NCBI RefSeq assembly: GCF_049257235.1 | Contig: NZ_JBMMUF010000004.1 | Coordinates: forward strand, 62,001-126,000 | Length of the DNA: 64,000 nucleotides | Origin: Pseudoalteromonas sp049257235 | GTDB taxonomy: Bacteria > Pseudomonadota > Gammaproteobacteria > Enterobacterales > Alteromonadaceae | Reading direction: 5' to 3' | Shown: positions 35,275 to 43,636 of the stretch, one piece after another | How positions within the stretch are numbered: position 1 is the first letter of the stretch | Layout of the letters: every line of letters begins with the position of its first letter | Made by a program: the position numbers and the translations under genes | Notes under the pieces: generated by a model | Seen by the model: the letters and a program-made list of their open reading frames with translations, nothing else | The model's database searches: none | Told to the model about the DNA's origin: nothing

Positions 35275-36114
35275 ATGAAAATCTTACAAGCGCTAAAAGC
35301 TCAGCCTACTCAAGATGGCGATGGCGTTAACATCCAACGCATCGCTGGCTTTGATGGTCGCTTACTTGATCCTTTTTTGATGATAGACGAACTGAAGTCG
35401 GATAATCGCCAAGATTTTATCGGTGGCTTTCCTGCGCACCCACATCGGGGCATTGAAACATTCACCTACATTATTAAAGGTGGATTTGAACACCAAGATC
35501 AAATGGGCAACAAGAAGGCGATTCGTAGTGGTGATGTGCAGTGGATGAGCACAGGGCGAGGGGTTGTTCATAGCGAAATGCCATTAGCCGAGGCACAGGG
35601 TCTTCATGGCTTTCAAATATGGATAAACATGGACGCCAAAGACAAAATGAATGAACCCTCGTATCAAGACTCGACAGACGGTGGCTTACCTGAGCACGCT
35701 AATGGTCAAGGTGCGACGCTCAAAGCATTAGCAGGGCACTGGCACTTTGCCAGCGAAGTGGTGCAGTCACCGCTTACACGCTTATCTAGTGAGGCAGCGA
35801 TAGGTGATGTTTCAATGCAAGCGAGCGCTCACTTTAAAATGGGTGCACTGAACAGCGAAACAGCATTGGTGTATATCCACTCAGGGTCGTTAAAAGTGGA
35901 TGGCAATACCTATGAGCAAGGGACGCTATTTGTGCTCGACCCTCGCTCACCACTGCATGCTAGTAGCGATGAACAAAGTGGCTTTTTAATATTACGAGGC
36001 CAACCTCTGCGCCAGCCAATAGCGCATTGGGGACCGTTTGTAATGAATACCAAAGAGCAGCTGCACCAAGCTGTAGAAGATTATCGAAATGGGCGCTTCG
36101 GCGCGATAAGCTAG
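35275..36114 (+). CDS. Pirin family protein
   Basis: 279 residues from the ATG at 35275 with GGAGG upstream. Two cupin domains. The N-terminal cupin carries the metal-binding motif 'HPHRGIETFTYIIKG' with 'FEHQDQMGN' and 'GVVHSE', as in YhhW-type pirins. Members act as quercetin 2,3-dioxygenases in vitro or as redox-sensing regulators; the physiological role is usually unclear. It forms an operon with yqjG 12 bp downstream, which suggests quinone or flavonoid detoxification. Confidence 0.88.
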   Translation: MKILQALKAQPTQDGDGVNIQRIAGFDGRLLDPFLMIDELKSDNRQDFIGGFPAHPHRGIETFTYIIKGGFEHQDQMGNKKAIRSGDVQWMSTGRGVVHSEMPLAEAQGLHGFQIWINMDAKDKMNEPSYQDSTDGGLPEHANGQGATLKALAGHWHFASEVVQSPLTRLSSEAAIGDVSMQASAHFKMGALNSETALVYIHSGSLKVDGNTYEQGTLFVLDPRSPLHASSDEQSGFLILRGQPLRQPIAHWGPFVMNTKEQLHQAVEDYRNGRFGAIS

Positions 36115-36126
36115 CGAGGAGGTCAC

Positions 36127-37107
36127 ATGGGTTTACTTGTAGAAGGTCAATGGCACGACAAGTGGTATGACACCAGTGCTAATAAGGGCCAGTTTAAACG
36201 CGAAAGTGCGCAGCTGCGCAATTGGATCACAGCCGATGGGAGTGCTGGCCCAAGCGGTGAAGCGGGTTTTAAGGCTGAAAAAGGCCGTTATCATTTGTAT
36301 GTGTCCTTGGCGTGTCCTTGGGCACATCGCACGCTTATCTTTCGAGCGCTAAAGGGCTTAGAAGACTATATTAGTGTGTCAGTAGTGAGTCCTGACATGC
36401 TGGCGCACGGATGGACGTTCGATACAGCTACTGGAAGTACAGGAGACAGCCTGTATCAAAGCCAGTTTATGCATCAAATTTATACGCGTAATAATGCCAA
36501 ATACAGTGGCAGAGTAACCGTTCCCGTGCTTTGGGATAAGCAGCAACAGCGTATTGTGAGTAATGAGTCAGCGGAGATCATCCGTATGTTTAACAGTGCA
36601 TTTAACCATTTAACTGACAATCAACTCGATTTTTACCCAGCATCTTTACGTGAGCAAATCGATGAAGTGAACGATTTTGTTTATGACAAAATCAACAATG
36701 GGGTTTATAAAGCCGGGTTTGCGACAACACAGGCGGCCTATGAGCAAGCGTATGAGAGCGTGTTTGCTGCATTGGATACGTTAGAAACACGTTTAAGCAA
36801 GCAACGTTATCTTGTAGGTGAGCAACTTACCGAGGCGGATTGGCGTCTATTTACGACTTTAATTCGTTTTGATGCGGTGTACTTTGGGCACTTTAAGTGT
36901 AATCAGCGCATGATCGAGAGTTATGAGAACATTTCTCAGTATGTTCGCGACTTATATCAAGTGCCGCACGTGGCGCAGACCGTTAATTTTGAGCATATCA
37001 AGCGTCATTATTACTTTAGCCACACGATGATTAATCCTACTCAGGTTGTGCCAGTGGGTCCCAAAGTGGATTACACTCGCCCTCACAATAGAACCTTTAT
37101 GAAGTGA
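36127..37107 (+). CDS. yqjG: Glutathionyl-hydroquinone reductase (Xi-class GST)
   Basis: 326 residues, the normal length for YqjG/ECM4 proteins. The catalytic cysteine is C63 in 'LYVSLACPWAHRTLI', the same position as in Escherichia coli YqjG. The thioredoxin-like domain is followed by an all-helical GST domain ('LTEADWRLFTTLIRFDAVYFGHFKC'). It reduces glutathionyl-hydroquinones to hydroquinone and glutathione disulfide or mixed disulfide in the cytosol. AGGAGG precedes the ATG. It is convergent with yqjD-yqjE-yqjK, genes that neighbour yqjG in Escherichia coli too. Confidence 0.93.
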   Translation: MGLLVEGQWHDKWYDTSANKGQFKRESAQLRNWITADGSAGPSGEAGFKAEKGRYHLYVSLACPWAHRTLIFRALKGLEDYISVSVVSPDMLAHGWTFDTATGSTGDSLYQSQFMHQIYTRNNAKYSGRVTVPVLWDKQQQRIVSNESAEIIRMFNSAFNHLTDNQLDFYPASLREQIDEVNDFVYDKINNGVYKAGFATTQAAYEQAYESVFAALDTLETRLSKQRYLVGEQLTEADWRLFTTLIRFDAVYFGHFKCNQRMIESYENISQYVRDLYQVPHVAQTVNFEHIKRHYYFSHTMINPTQVVPVGPKVDYTRPHNRTFMK

Positions 37108-37171
37108 TGGTTATACCAATCAACTTAACTAGCACATCATTTATCCAGCGCTATATATGACCACATATTTA

Positions 37172-37224
37172 TGCTGCTGTAACAAAAACGCCAGCATCAT
37201 GCTGGCGTTTTTGTTACAGCAGCA
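37172..37224. terminator. Very long perfect bidirectional terminator hairpin
   Basis: Arms 37172-37196 and 37200-37224 are complementary over 25 bp with a 3-base loop. The inner part, AACAAAAACGCCAGC, gives a stem with T-rich flank in both directions. It lies between convergent yqjG and yqjK, and the right arm includes the yqjK stop codon and its last two Leu codons. Confidence 0.85.
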
Positions 37225-37453
37225 ACTTTGCAACGCGAAACGCATCACGGACGAGACTATTTCTCGCAAAGCCTATTAAGACCCCCGCCAAAAACGCCGC
37301 GATGAGTCCTGGTGGCTGAGTTGCCAAAGTACCCACTTGCTCTTTGAGCTCAGTTTTTTCAATGGCTAATAACTGCTTTCTAATTAGCGCTTGCTCTTGC
37401 AGCAGCTGTGCATAAGCACTGTGCTTCTCAAATAGAAGTTTACTCAGCATCAT
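37214..37453 (-). CDS. yqjK: YqjK-like protein
   Basis: 79 residues from the ATG at 37453, which overlaps the end of yqjE and has AAGGA upstream; the frame opens earlier but within yqjE. Composition: a charged helical N-terminal half ('HSAYAQLLQEQALIRKQLLAIEKTELKEQV') and a C-terminal hydrophobic segment ('PGLIAAFLAGVLIGFARNSL') that may be membrane-embedded. Function unknown. Last gene of yqjD-yqjE-yqjK, a stress-associated membrane protein cluster in enterobacteria. Confidence 0.7.
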   Translation of the reverse strand: MMLSKLLFEKHSAYAQLLQEQALIRKQLLAIEKTELKEQVGTLATQPPGLIAAFLAGVLIGFARNSLVRDAFRVAKLLL

Positions 37454-37862
37454 CTTTTTCCTTCGAGTGTTTAGATGTGAGCACATGCAAGGTTTTACTA
37501 AAGCCAATATGGGCAATAGCATCAACTAGCTGCATGGCTAACCACCAAATGAACAGAATTTGCAAAGCAATAACTACGGTGACACTAAGCAATAGCGAGT
37601 GCCATAGCGAAAAAATGCCATAACCGATAGCTGCAAGTGCGCTAAACCATATGAATGTGGCACTCACCGCCATCACCACAATGAGGGCAATAATGGTCAC
37701 AACAGCGCGAAGGCTAAGTTGCGCTTCTGTTTTCGCTAACTCACTTACACACTGAGCTTGAGCCGCATGGTGAGATAGATAGCGAGTGAGAGCAGCCTTC
37801 AAAGCACTAAAAGTAACATCATCTTCGGGCTTTTGAGTGTGCGTGTTTGCTGATGAGTCCAT
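37440..37862 (-). CDS. yqjE: YqjE-type inner-membrane protein (phage holin III superfamily)
   Basis: 140 residues from the ATG at 37862, which overlaps the yqjD stop (TAATG). Two hydrophobic helices (roughly residues 50-75 and 80-105), separated by a short turn, are typical of YqjE. Despite the family name there is no evidence of lysis function. Translational coupling to yqjD and overlap with yqjK indicate a three-gene operon. Confidence 0.8.
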   Translation of the reverse strand: MDSSANTHTQKPEDDVTFSALKAALTRYLSHHAAQAQCVSELAKTEAQLSLRAVVTIIALIVVMAVSATFIWFSALAAIGYGIFSLWHSLLLSVTVVIALQILFIWWLAMQLVDAIAHIGFSKTLHVLTSKHSKEKDDAE

Positions 37863-38167
37863 TATTTGCGGCTCAATAATGATGAAAATATCATGCCAGC
37901 TAAAAAGGCTAGGCCAGCACAAAGCAATGGGTTCTCCTTGATAAAACCTTTGGTTTTAGCGATTGATTCCGCTAGATCATGCTCAAGTTGCTGTTTTTGC
38001 TCGGTTGCACGTGCAGATGATTGTGTTGCTTGGGTGCGCACATATTCTTCGGCACTCGCTGCCTTAGCTGCAAATTTATCAATTGCTTCATGTGCCACTT
38101 TTGCTGCTTCTTGAGTTGTAGGGGATGGGTAATTATTACCTTGAGATTGCTCTGGGTTGTTATTCAC
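37862..38167 (-). CDS. yqjD: YqjD/ElaB-type membrane-anchored protein (DUF883)
   Basis: 101 residues. A long charged amphipathic helix (about 20-75) precedes a C-terminal hydrophobic anchor ('NPLLCAGLAFLAGMIFSSLL') with a terminal RK. YqjD and ElaB of Escherichia coli are stationary-phase proteins tethering ribosomes to the inner membrane. First gene of yqjD-yqjE-yqjK; an AGTATA at 38276-38281 (TATACT on the minus strand) could be its -10. Confidence 0.82.
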   Translation of the reverse strand: MNNNPEQSQGNNYPSPTTQEAAKVAHEAIDKFAAKAASAEEYVRTQATQSSARATEQKQQLEHDLAESIAKTKGFIKENPLLCAGLAFLAGMIFSSLLSRK

Positions 38168-38464
38168 TGTGCTCTCCTAAAAACCAAATTGGGCGAAACT
38201 TAAGCACGCGATGTGTGTTTACAATGGATGTGAAAACATACACTTAGCGTCAGTTAAAATTACTCCTTTAAGGCTAGTATAAAATTATCATTTTGTACCT
38301 ATTTTGCATCATTAGATTACGTTAATTGAAAACAGGTTTTTGTTTAAAAAATAATCTTGTTTGTTCTGGGTAAGATTCTGATCCACTTTTTTCCACCTAA
38401 TTCATAAACTTCCCTTCAGACCGCATTTTTTCTGGCCTTAAGCGCGGGTCAAGATATTTTCATT
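38168..38464. other. Intergenic region between yqjD and the mra promoter
   Basis: About 300 bp, AT-rich, with no credible gene. It holds the unseen promoter of the leftward yqjDEK operon and the upstream side of the mra promoter. Nothing else is recognisable. Confidence 0.5.
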
Positions 38465-38539
38465 GCTTGACAAAAAGCCTTGTCAAGCCCTAGACTGTAG
38501 TTCAGTGGGAAATTGTGGGTAATTGTGGATCAATGTGGA
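38465..38539 (+). promoter_or_regulatory. mra/dcw promoter with four MraZ boxes
   Basis: TTGACA (38467-38472), 18 bp, TAGACT (38491-38496), then four repeats in exact 10-bp register: TGGG at 38506, TGGG at 38516, TGGA at 38526 and TGGA at 38536. In Escherichia coli MraZ represses its own operon through TGGG repeats spaced like this. The -35 is embedded in an inverted repeat, GCTTGACA (38465-38472) and TGTCAAGC (38481-38488). Confidence 0.85.
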
Positions 38540-38588
38540 TCAACAGCCTGCAAAAAATAACAGCAACAAAACGGATGGCATATCACAT

Positions 38589-39047
38589 ATGTTTCGCGGC
38601 ACAAGCACACTCAGCCTTGATGACAAGGGCAGGTTTGCGATACCTACCAAGTATCGTAATCAGCTGCTTGCGGATCATGGCGGCGAAATTATATGCACCA
38701 TTAATATCAGTGATCCGTGTTTATTGCTGTATCCCCTAAGTGAGTGGCAACTCGTTGAACAACGCCTCGCATCTCTGTCAAACATGAAACCACGAGCCAA
38801 GCGTATGCAACGTTTGGTTTTGGGTAACGCCATGGACTACCAACTTGATAAAAATGGCCGTGTACTGCTTGCGCCTAATCTGCGTGATTATGCCCAGTTG
38901 GGTAAGAAAATCGTGCTGGTGGGACAGCTCAATAAGTTTGAGATTTGGGATGAAACATTGTGGCAGCAGCAAATGCAAAACGACATTGCCCTCGAGCTAG
39001 GACAAGAATTTGAACAGGATGATGATCTTGCTGATTTTTCATTCTAA
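38589..39047 (+). CDS. mraZ: Transcriptional regulator MraZ
   Basis: 152 residues from the ATG at 38589 ('MFRGTSTLSLDDKGRFAIPTKYR'), as in Escherichia coli MraZ; the frame opens 22 codons upstream through the operator repeats, which argues against the longer form. Two AbrB-like half-domains each carry a DxKGR-type motif ('LDDKGRFAIP' and 'LDKNGRVLLAP'). MraZ oligomers bind TGGG repeats and repress the dcw cluster. The Shine-Dalgarno is weak. Confidence 0.95.
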   Translation: MFRGTSTLSLDDKGRFAIPTKYRNQLLADHGGEIICTINISDPCLLLYPLSEWQLVEQRLASLSNMKPRAKRMQRLVLGNAMDYQLDKNGRVLLAPNLRDYAQLGKKIVLVGQLNKFEIWDETLWQQQMQNDIALELGQEFEQDDDLADFSF

Positions 39048-39092
39048 ACCGGCGGATAAATCCACCACAAATCCAAAGGGTATGAGTAACGC

Positions 39093-40031
39093 ATGAGCGA
39101 AGAATTTCAACATATTTCCGTGTTAATGACGGAAACCATCGAAGCACTAGCGATTAAGCCAGACGGCATCTACATCGATGGTACTTTTGGCCGTGGCGGC
39201 CATTCAGCAGAAATTCTCGCGCGTTTGGGGGAAAACGGACGCTTACAAGCCATTGACCAAGATCCTACAGCGATTAAAGCCGCTGAGCGCTTTGCTGATG
39301 ATGCACGTTTTAGCATTGCACATAGCCGTTTTTCACGTCTTGATGAAGTGGCCCGTGAGCAAGGACTTACAGGCAAGGTGGACGGAATTTTGTTGGACAT
39401 CGGCGTTTCGTCACCACAGTTAGATGACGCTGACCGTGGCTTTAGTTTCATGAAAGACGGCCCGTTGGATATGCGCATGAACCCGACACAAGGTCGTAGC
39501 GCGGCTCAGTGGCTTGAAGAAGCTGAGCTTGAAGACATGGTGTTTGTGTTTAAAAAATACGGTGAAGAAAAATTCGCTCGTCGAATTGCCACCAAAATCA
39601 TAGAAACACGTGAGCACACAGCGATTACATCAACGGCGCAACTGGCGCAGTTAATTGATGAAGCGGTGCCTGTAAAAGACAAGCATAAGCACCCAGCAAC
39701 ACGTACGTTCCAAGCGATCCGTATTTATATCAACAGCGAGCTTGAAGAGATTCAAACAGCGCTACAAGCATCACTTGAAGTACTAAAGCCAGGTGGTCGA
39801 TTAGTGGTAATTTCCTTCCACTCATTGGAAGACAGAATTGTAAAACAGTTTATTAAAAAACAGAGCAAGGGAGAGGCTGTGCCTAGAGGTCTGCCGTTAA
39901 CAGACGCACAACTAAAACAGCAGTTGACGTTAAAGGCAGTAGGCAAAGCCATTAAGCCGAGCGATGAAGAAATCGCTCGCAATAGCCGTGCGCGCAGCTC
40001 CGTCCTACGTGTAGCCGAGAGATTGGGATGA
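39093..40031 (+). CDS. rsmH: 16S rRNA (cytosine1402-N4)-methyltransferase RsmH
   Basis: 312 residues. SAM-binding loop 'YIDGTFGRGGHSAEIL', 'LLDIGVSSPQLDDADRGFSF' and the catalytic-region 'DPRGSS'-equivalent near 'DMRMNP'; C-terminal 'KPGGRLVVISFHSLEDRIVK'. It methylates N4 of C1402 in the 16S decoding centre, next to the RsmI methylation. Second gene of the dcw cluster, overlapping ftsL by 4 bp. Confidence 0.96.
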   Translation: MSEEFQHISVLMTETIEALAIKPDGIYIDGTFGRGGHSAEILARLGENGRLQAIDQDPTAIKAAERFADDARFSIAHSRFSRLDEVAREQGLTGKVDGILLDIGVSSPQLDDADRGFSFMKDGPLDMRMNPTQGRSAAQWLEEAELEDMVFVFKKYGEEKFARRIATKIIETREHTAITSTAQLAQLIDEAVPVKDKHKHPATRTFQAIRIYINSELEEIQTALQASLEVLKPGGRLVVISFHSLEDRIVKQFIKKQSKGEAVPRGLPLTDAQLKQQLTLKAVGKAIKPSDEEIARNSRARSSVLRVAERLG

Positions 40032-40354
40032 GCCAACAACAAACAAGACGCCATCCAAATCTCTTCGTCGAAATTATACGGGGATTGTTTGACCATAAAA
40101 TAACGTTGGGGCTGCTTTTTTCTATCTTGGTAACTGCGTTTGCCATCGTACAGGTGACGCATTTATCACGCGCAAAATTGATTGCGCAAGACAAGCTATT
40201 ACAAGAGCGCGATGAACTCGATTTAAATTGGCGCTACTTGTTAGTTGAAGAAGAGTTTTACTCGCAACACGCTCGTATTGAGCAAATTGCAACAGAACAA
40301 TTAAATATGAAACGCCCAACCAGCGAAGATGAAGAAGTGGTGATCGTGCAATGA
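40028..40354 (+). CDS. ftsL: Cell division protein FtsL
   Basis: 108 residues: cytoplasmic tail, one transmembrane helix (about 29-50), then a leucine-zipper-like periplasmic coiled coil ('QDKLLQERDELDLNWRYLLVEEEFYSQHARIEQIATEQLNM'). Forms FtsQLB, which activates FtsWI. Overlaps rsmH and ftsI by 4 bp each. Confidence 0.93.
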   Translation: MSQQQTRRHPNLFVEIIRGLFDHKITLGLLFSILVTAFAIVQVTHLSRAKLIAQDKLLQERDELDLNWRYLLVEEEFYSQHARIEQIATEQLNMKRPTSEDEEVVIVQ

Positions 40355-42174
40355 ATGCCAGCAAACGCAAAAAGGCAGCAAATAACCTAATAACATGGCG
40401 CTTTTTACTTGTATGCGGTGCTGTGGTGTTGGTGTTTGTCACCCTTGTTGCGCGTGCCGCTTACTTACAAGTCATTGAGCCTGATAAAGCGCGTAGTGAA
40501 AACGCCAAACGTACGGTACGTATTGAAAAGCTTCATGTGCAACGAGGCATGATCTTTGACCGTCAAGGCAAAGAGCTTGCGGTCAGTGTGCCCGTAGTGA
40601 GTGTCTATGCTGACCCAAAAGCGATAGATAAATACCTACAACGAAAAGTGACTGCCAGAGCCAAAAAGCAAGGGCAGGACCCACAAGACATACTCGATAG
40701 GCCAGCCCAGTTGGCCAAGCTCAAAGCTGATTTCTACAAACAAGATATGCGTTGGCGTGAACTGGCCGACGTTTTGCGTCTTGAGCGTACTAATGTTGAT
40801 ACTCGTTTGACGGGCGATAAAGACCGCCGTTTTATTTACTTAAAACGCCAAGTGACTCCTGCGGTTGCCAATTATATTGATGATCTGAATCTACCAGGCG
40901 TACACCTACTCGATGAATCAAAACGTTACTACCCTGCTGGTGAGGTAACTGCTCACGTACTTGGCTTTACCAATATTGACGGCCACGGTATCGAAGGTAT
41001 TGAAAAGCTCTATGATGAAGCACTGACTGGCACAGAAGGCCGCCGCACTATTCGTAAAGATGCGCGAGGTCGTGAAGTCGCTGTACTTGATGAACGCCAA
41101 CGCGTAGAACCTGAGAACATTCAGTTATCTATCGATCAGCGTATTCAGGTTATTGCCTATAAAGCATTAAAATCTGCAGTGCTCACGTACAAGGCTACGT
41201 CAGGTTCGGCGATGGTGGTTGACGTCAAAACGGGTGAAATTTTGGCGATGGTGAATAGCCCATCGTTCAACCCTAATAATCTCGAAGATGCTGCGCCACA
41301 CAAGCGTCGTAACCGCGCTATCACCGATTTATTTGAGCCCGGCTCAACGATTAAACCGTTGTCGATTTTGGCTGGTATGGACTACGGCAATATTCGCGCA
41401 CATGACACCATTGATACGTATCCAGGGTGGATGCGCGTCGGCGGAAGTTTAGTTCAAGATACGCAAAACCATGGCGAGATGACGTTGCGTGAAATCTTAA
41501 AAGTCTCAAGCAACATGGGGGTCGCAAAGATCTCCCAAGATTTGCCTAAAGATTACTTCGTAGGTTTGTTTGAGCGTGTTGGTTTTGGCAGTGACACGGG
41601 CACTGGGATGGTCGGTGAAAGCAGCGGCTTGTTCTACCCGAACCGCCGTTGGTCAGATTTCGAAATTGCGACCTTATCATTCGGCTATGCCATTTCAGTA
41701 AGCACTGCACAGCTTGCGCGCTTTTATGCCACTTTGGGTTCAGGTGGTATTTCCCGTCCATTGACCATTTTAAAACAAGAACAGCCCATGCATGGGGAGC
41801 GCGTTTTCCAAGAGCACGATGTAAAATCTGTGGTTGAAATGATGGAAAGTGTGTTCGAAAAAGGCGGCACAGCATCGAAAGTGAAAGTGGATGGTTATCG
41901 CGTTGCCGGAAAAACAGGAACCTCGAAAAAGGCGGTTGCTGGCGGTTATGGTGATGAATATGTTGGTTATTTTGCTGGCATAGGCCCTGTGAGCGATCCA
42001 CGTCTTGCGGTGGTCGTGATGATCAACGAACCGGGCGGTGATGTGTATTATGGCGGTGCTACTGCAGGCCCTGCCTTCGCTGAAATTATTTCCAATGCGC
42101 TGCGTATTTTGAACGTGGCGCCAGATTTAGAACCCGTTGCCAACCTAGCAGTAAAAGGAGGTGGAGATGCGTAA
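40351..42174 (+). CDS. ftsI: Peptidoglycan transpeptidase FtsI (PBP3)
   Basis: 607 residues. Single transmembrane helix (about 17-38), a pedestal domain, and a class B transpeptidase with S332-T-I-K ('EPGSTIKPL'), SSN in 'KVSSNMGVAKI' and KTG in 'VAGKTGTSKKAV'. It cross-links septal peptidoglycan together with the FtsW polymerase encoded at 47429. Ends 8 bp inside the start of murE. Confidence 0.96.
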   Translation: MNASKRKKAANNLITWRFLLVCGAVVLVFVTLVARAAYLQVIEPDKARSENAKRTVRIEKLHVQRGMIFDRQGKELAVSVPVVSVYADPKAIDKYLQRKVTARAKKQGQDPQDILDRPAQLAKLKADFYKQDMRWRELADVLRLERTNVDTRLTGDKDRRFIYLKRQVTPAVANYIDDLNLPGVHLLDESKRYYPAGEVTAHVLGFTNIDGHGIEGIEKLYDEALTGTEGRRTIRKDARGREVAVLDERQRVEPENIQLSIDQRIQVIAYKALKSAVLTYKATSGSAMVVDVKTGEILAMVNSPSFNPNNLEDAAPHKRRNRAITDLFEPGSTIKPLSILAGMDYGNIRAHDTIDTYPGWMRVGGSLVQDTQNHGEMTLREILKVSSNMGVAKISQDLPKDYFVGLFERVGFGSDTGTGMVGESSGLFYPNRRWSDFEIATLSFGYAISVSTAQLARFYATLGSGGISRPLTILKQEQPMHGERVFQEHDVKSVVEMMESVFEKGGTASKVKVDGYRVAGKTGTSKKAVAGGYGDEYVGYFAGIGPVSDPRLAVVVMINEPGGDVYYGGATAGPAFAEIISNALRILNVAPDLEPVANLAVKGGGDA

Positions 42175-43636
42175 TCTTCGCGAAGTACTCGCCCCTTGGG
42201 GAATAGATACCGAGATAGGCTTGGTTAATGAGTTACAACTAGATAGTCGTCGCGTGAGTAGCGGCGATGTGTTTGTCGCAATCAAAGGTCATCAGCTTGA
42301 TGGTGGTCAGTTTGTAAAGCAAGCAATTGAGCGCGGCGCTAATGCAGTGATAGCAGATGCTCGCTGCGAATTAAATTACCAAGATGAACGCGTGATTGTT
42401 GTGGAGCGCTTGAGTCTACGTTTGAGCGAGCTAGCTGCACAATTTTATGGTCAGCCAAGTCATGCCTTTGATTTAGTCGGTGTGACCGGCACCAATGGTA
42501 AATCATCGACAACGGCAATGATTGCCCATTTGGCCAAGCACTGCGCTAAGAGCTCCGCGATAATCGGTACACTCGGATGGGGTGAGCCTGAGCACTTGCA
42601 TACACTGGCTAACACCACTCCTTCGAGTGTGGAATTACAACAGATATTTGCGCAGCTAAAAGAACAACAAAAAGACTTGGTGGCGATGGAGGTATCGTCT
42701 CATGGATTAATCCAAGGGCGCGTTAGCAACAGTCGTTTTAAAGCGGCTGTATTCACCAATCTATCTCGAGATCACCTTGACTATCATGGCGATATGCAAA
42801 GCTATGCTGATGCCAAACTTATTTTAATGCGTGACTGTGACGCCGAGTTTGTGGTGCTCAATCAAGATGATGGTGTTGCCCAACAGTGGATAGAGAAGTA
42901 TCCGTTTGAATTGCTTATTTGTTACGGCCGCAAAACGCTACCACCACAGCAAGGTCAATATGTGTATTTCGATGACGTTACCTTTTTGCCAAATGGCATA
43001 AAGGCACACATCAGCAGCAGCTGGGGGGATGGCGACATTGAGTTACCTCTGTATGGTGAATTCAATCTTTACAACGCCTGCGGTGCCATGGCCACCTTAT
43101 TGGGATTAGGTTACCCATTGGCGCAGCTACTAGATGGCTGTAAGCAATTACAGCCGATTGCTGGTCGTATGCAAGCTTACACAGCGAACAACGGCCCAAC
43201 GTGTGTTGTTGATTATGCCCATACCCCAGACGCACTGGAGCTGGCACTCAAAGCGTTACACAATCATGCCAAAGGGAAAGTGACTTGCGTGTTTGGTTGT
43301 GGCGGTGACAGAGATAAAGGCAAGCGCCCGATGATGGCTAAAGCGGCACAAAAATATGCCCAGCGCATTGTTGTAACCAGTGATAATCCGCGCAGTGAAG
43401 ACCCACAAGCGATTTTAGACGATATAAAAACAGGTTTTAGTGCCAACGTGGACGTGCAGTACGAAGTAGACAGAGCAAAAGCCATCACTATGGCTATTAC
43501 CCAAGCGCAACCGGGTGACATTGTATTGGTTGCGGGAAAAGGCCACGAAGATTATCAGATTATTGGCGATCAAACATTGGCGTTTTGTGACCGAGCACTT
43601 GTACAGCAAGTATTGGCACAAGGAGGCCGCGTATGA
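42167..43636 (+). CDS. murE: UDP-MurNAc-tripeptide synthetase MurE
   Basis: 489 residues from the ATG at 42167, directly after a strong GGAGG that lies inside ftsI. Walker A 'VTGTNGKSSTTAMIAH'. The 'DNPRSEDP' motif marks meso-diaminopimelate specificity, so the wall is the DAP type. Adds m-DAP to UDP-MurNAc-L-Ala-D-Glu in the cytosol. Overlaps ftsI and murF. Confidence 0.96.
   Translation: MRNLREVLAPWGIDTEIGLVNELQLDSRRVSSGDVFVAIKGHQLDGGQFVKQAIERGANAVIADARCELNYQDERVIVVERLSLRLSELAAQFYGQPSHAFDLVGVTGTNGKSSTTAMIAHLAKHCAKSSAIIGTLGWGEPEHLHTLANTTPSSVELQQIFAQLKEQQKDLVAMEVSSHGLIQGRVSNSRFKAAVFTNLSRDHLDYHGDMQSYADAKLILMRDCDAEFVVLNQDDGVAQQWIEKYPFELLICYGRKTLPPQQGQYVYFDDVTFLPNGIKAHISSSWGDGDIELPLYGEFNLYNACGAMATLLGLGYPLAQLLDGCKQLQPIAGRMQAYTANNGPTCVVDYAHTPDALELALKALHNHAKGKVTCVFGCGGDRDKGKRPMMAKAAQKYAQRIVVTSDNPRSEDPQAILDDIKTGFSANVDVQYEVDRAKAITMAITQAQPGDIVLVAGKGHEDYQIIGDQTLAFCDRALVQQVLAQGGRV

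Noticed and set aside
37440..37862. Phage origin suggested by the 'holin' family name of YqjE
   Set aside because: It belongs to the chromosomal yqjDEK cluster, with no other phage gene nearby.
38523..38588. 22-codon N-terminal extension of MraZ
   Set aside because: It would translate the MraZ operator repeats; the ATG at 38589 matches the family.
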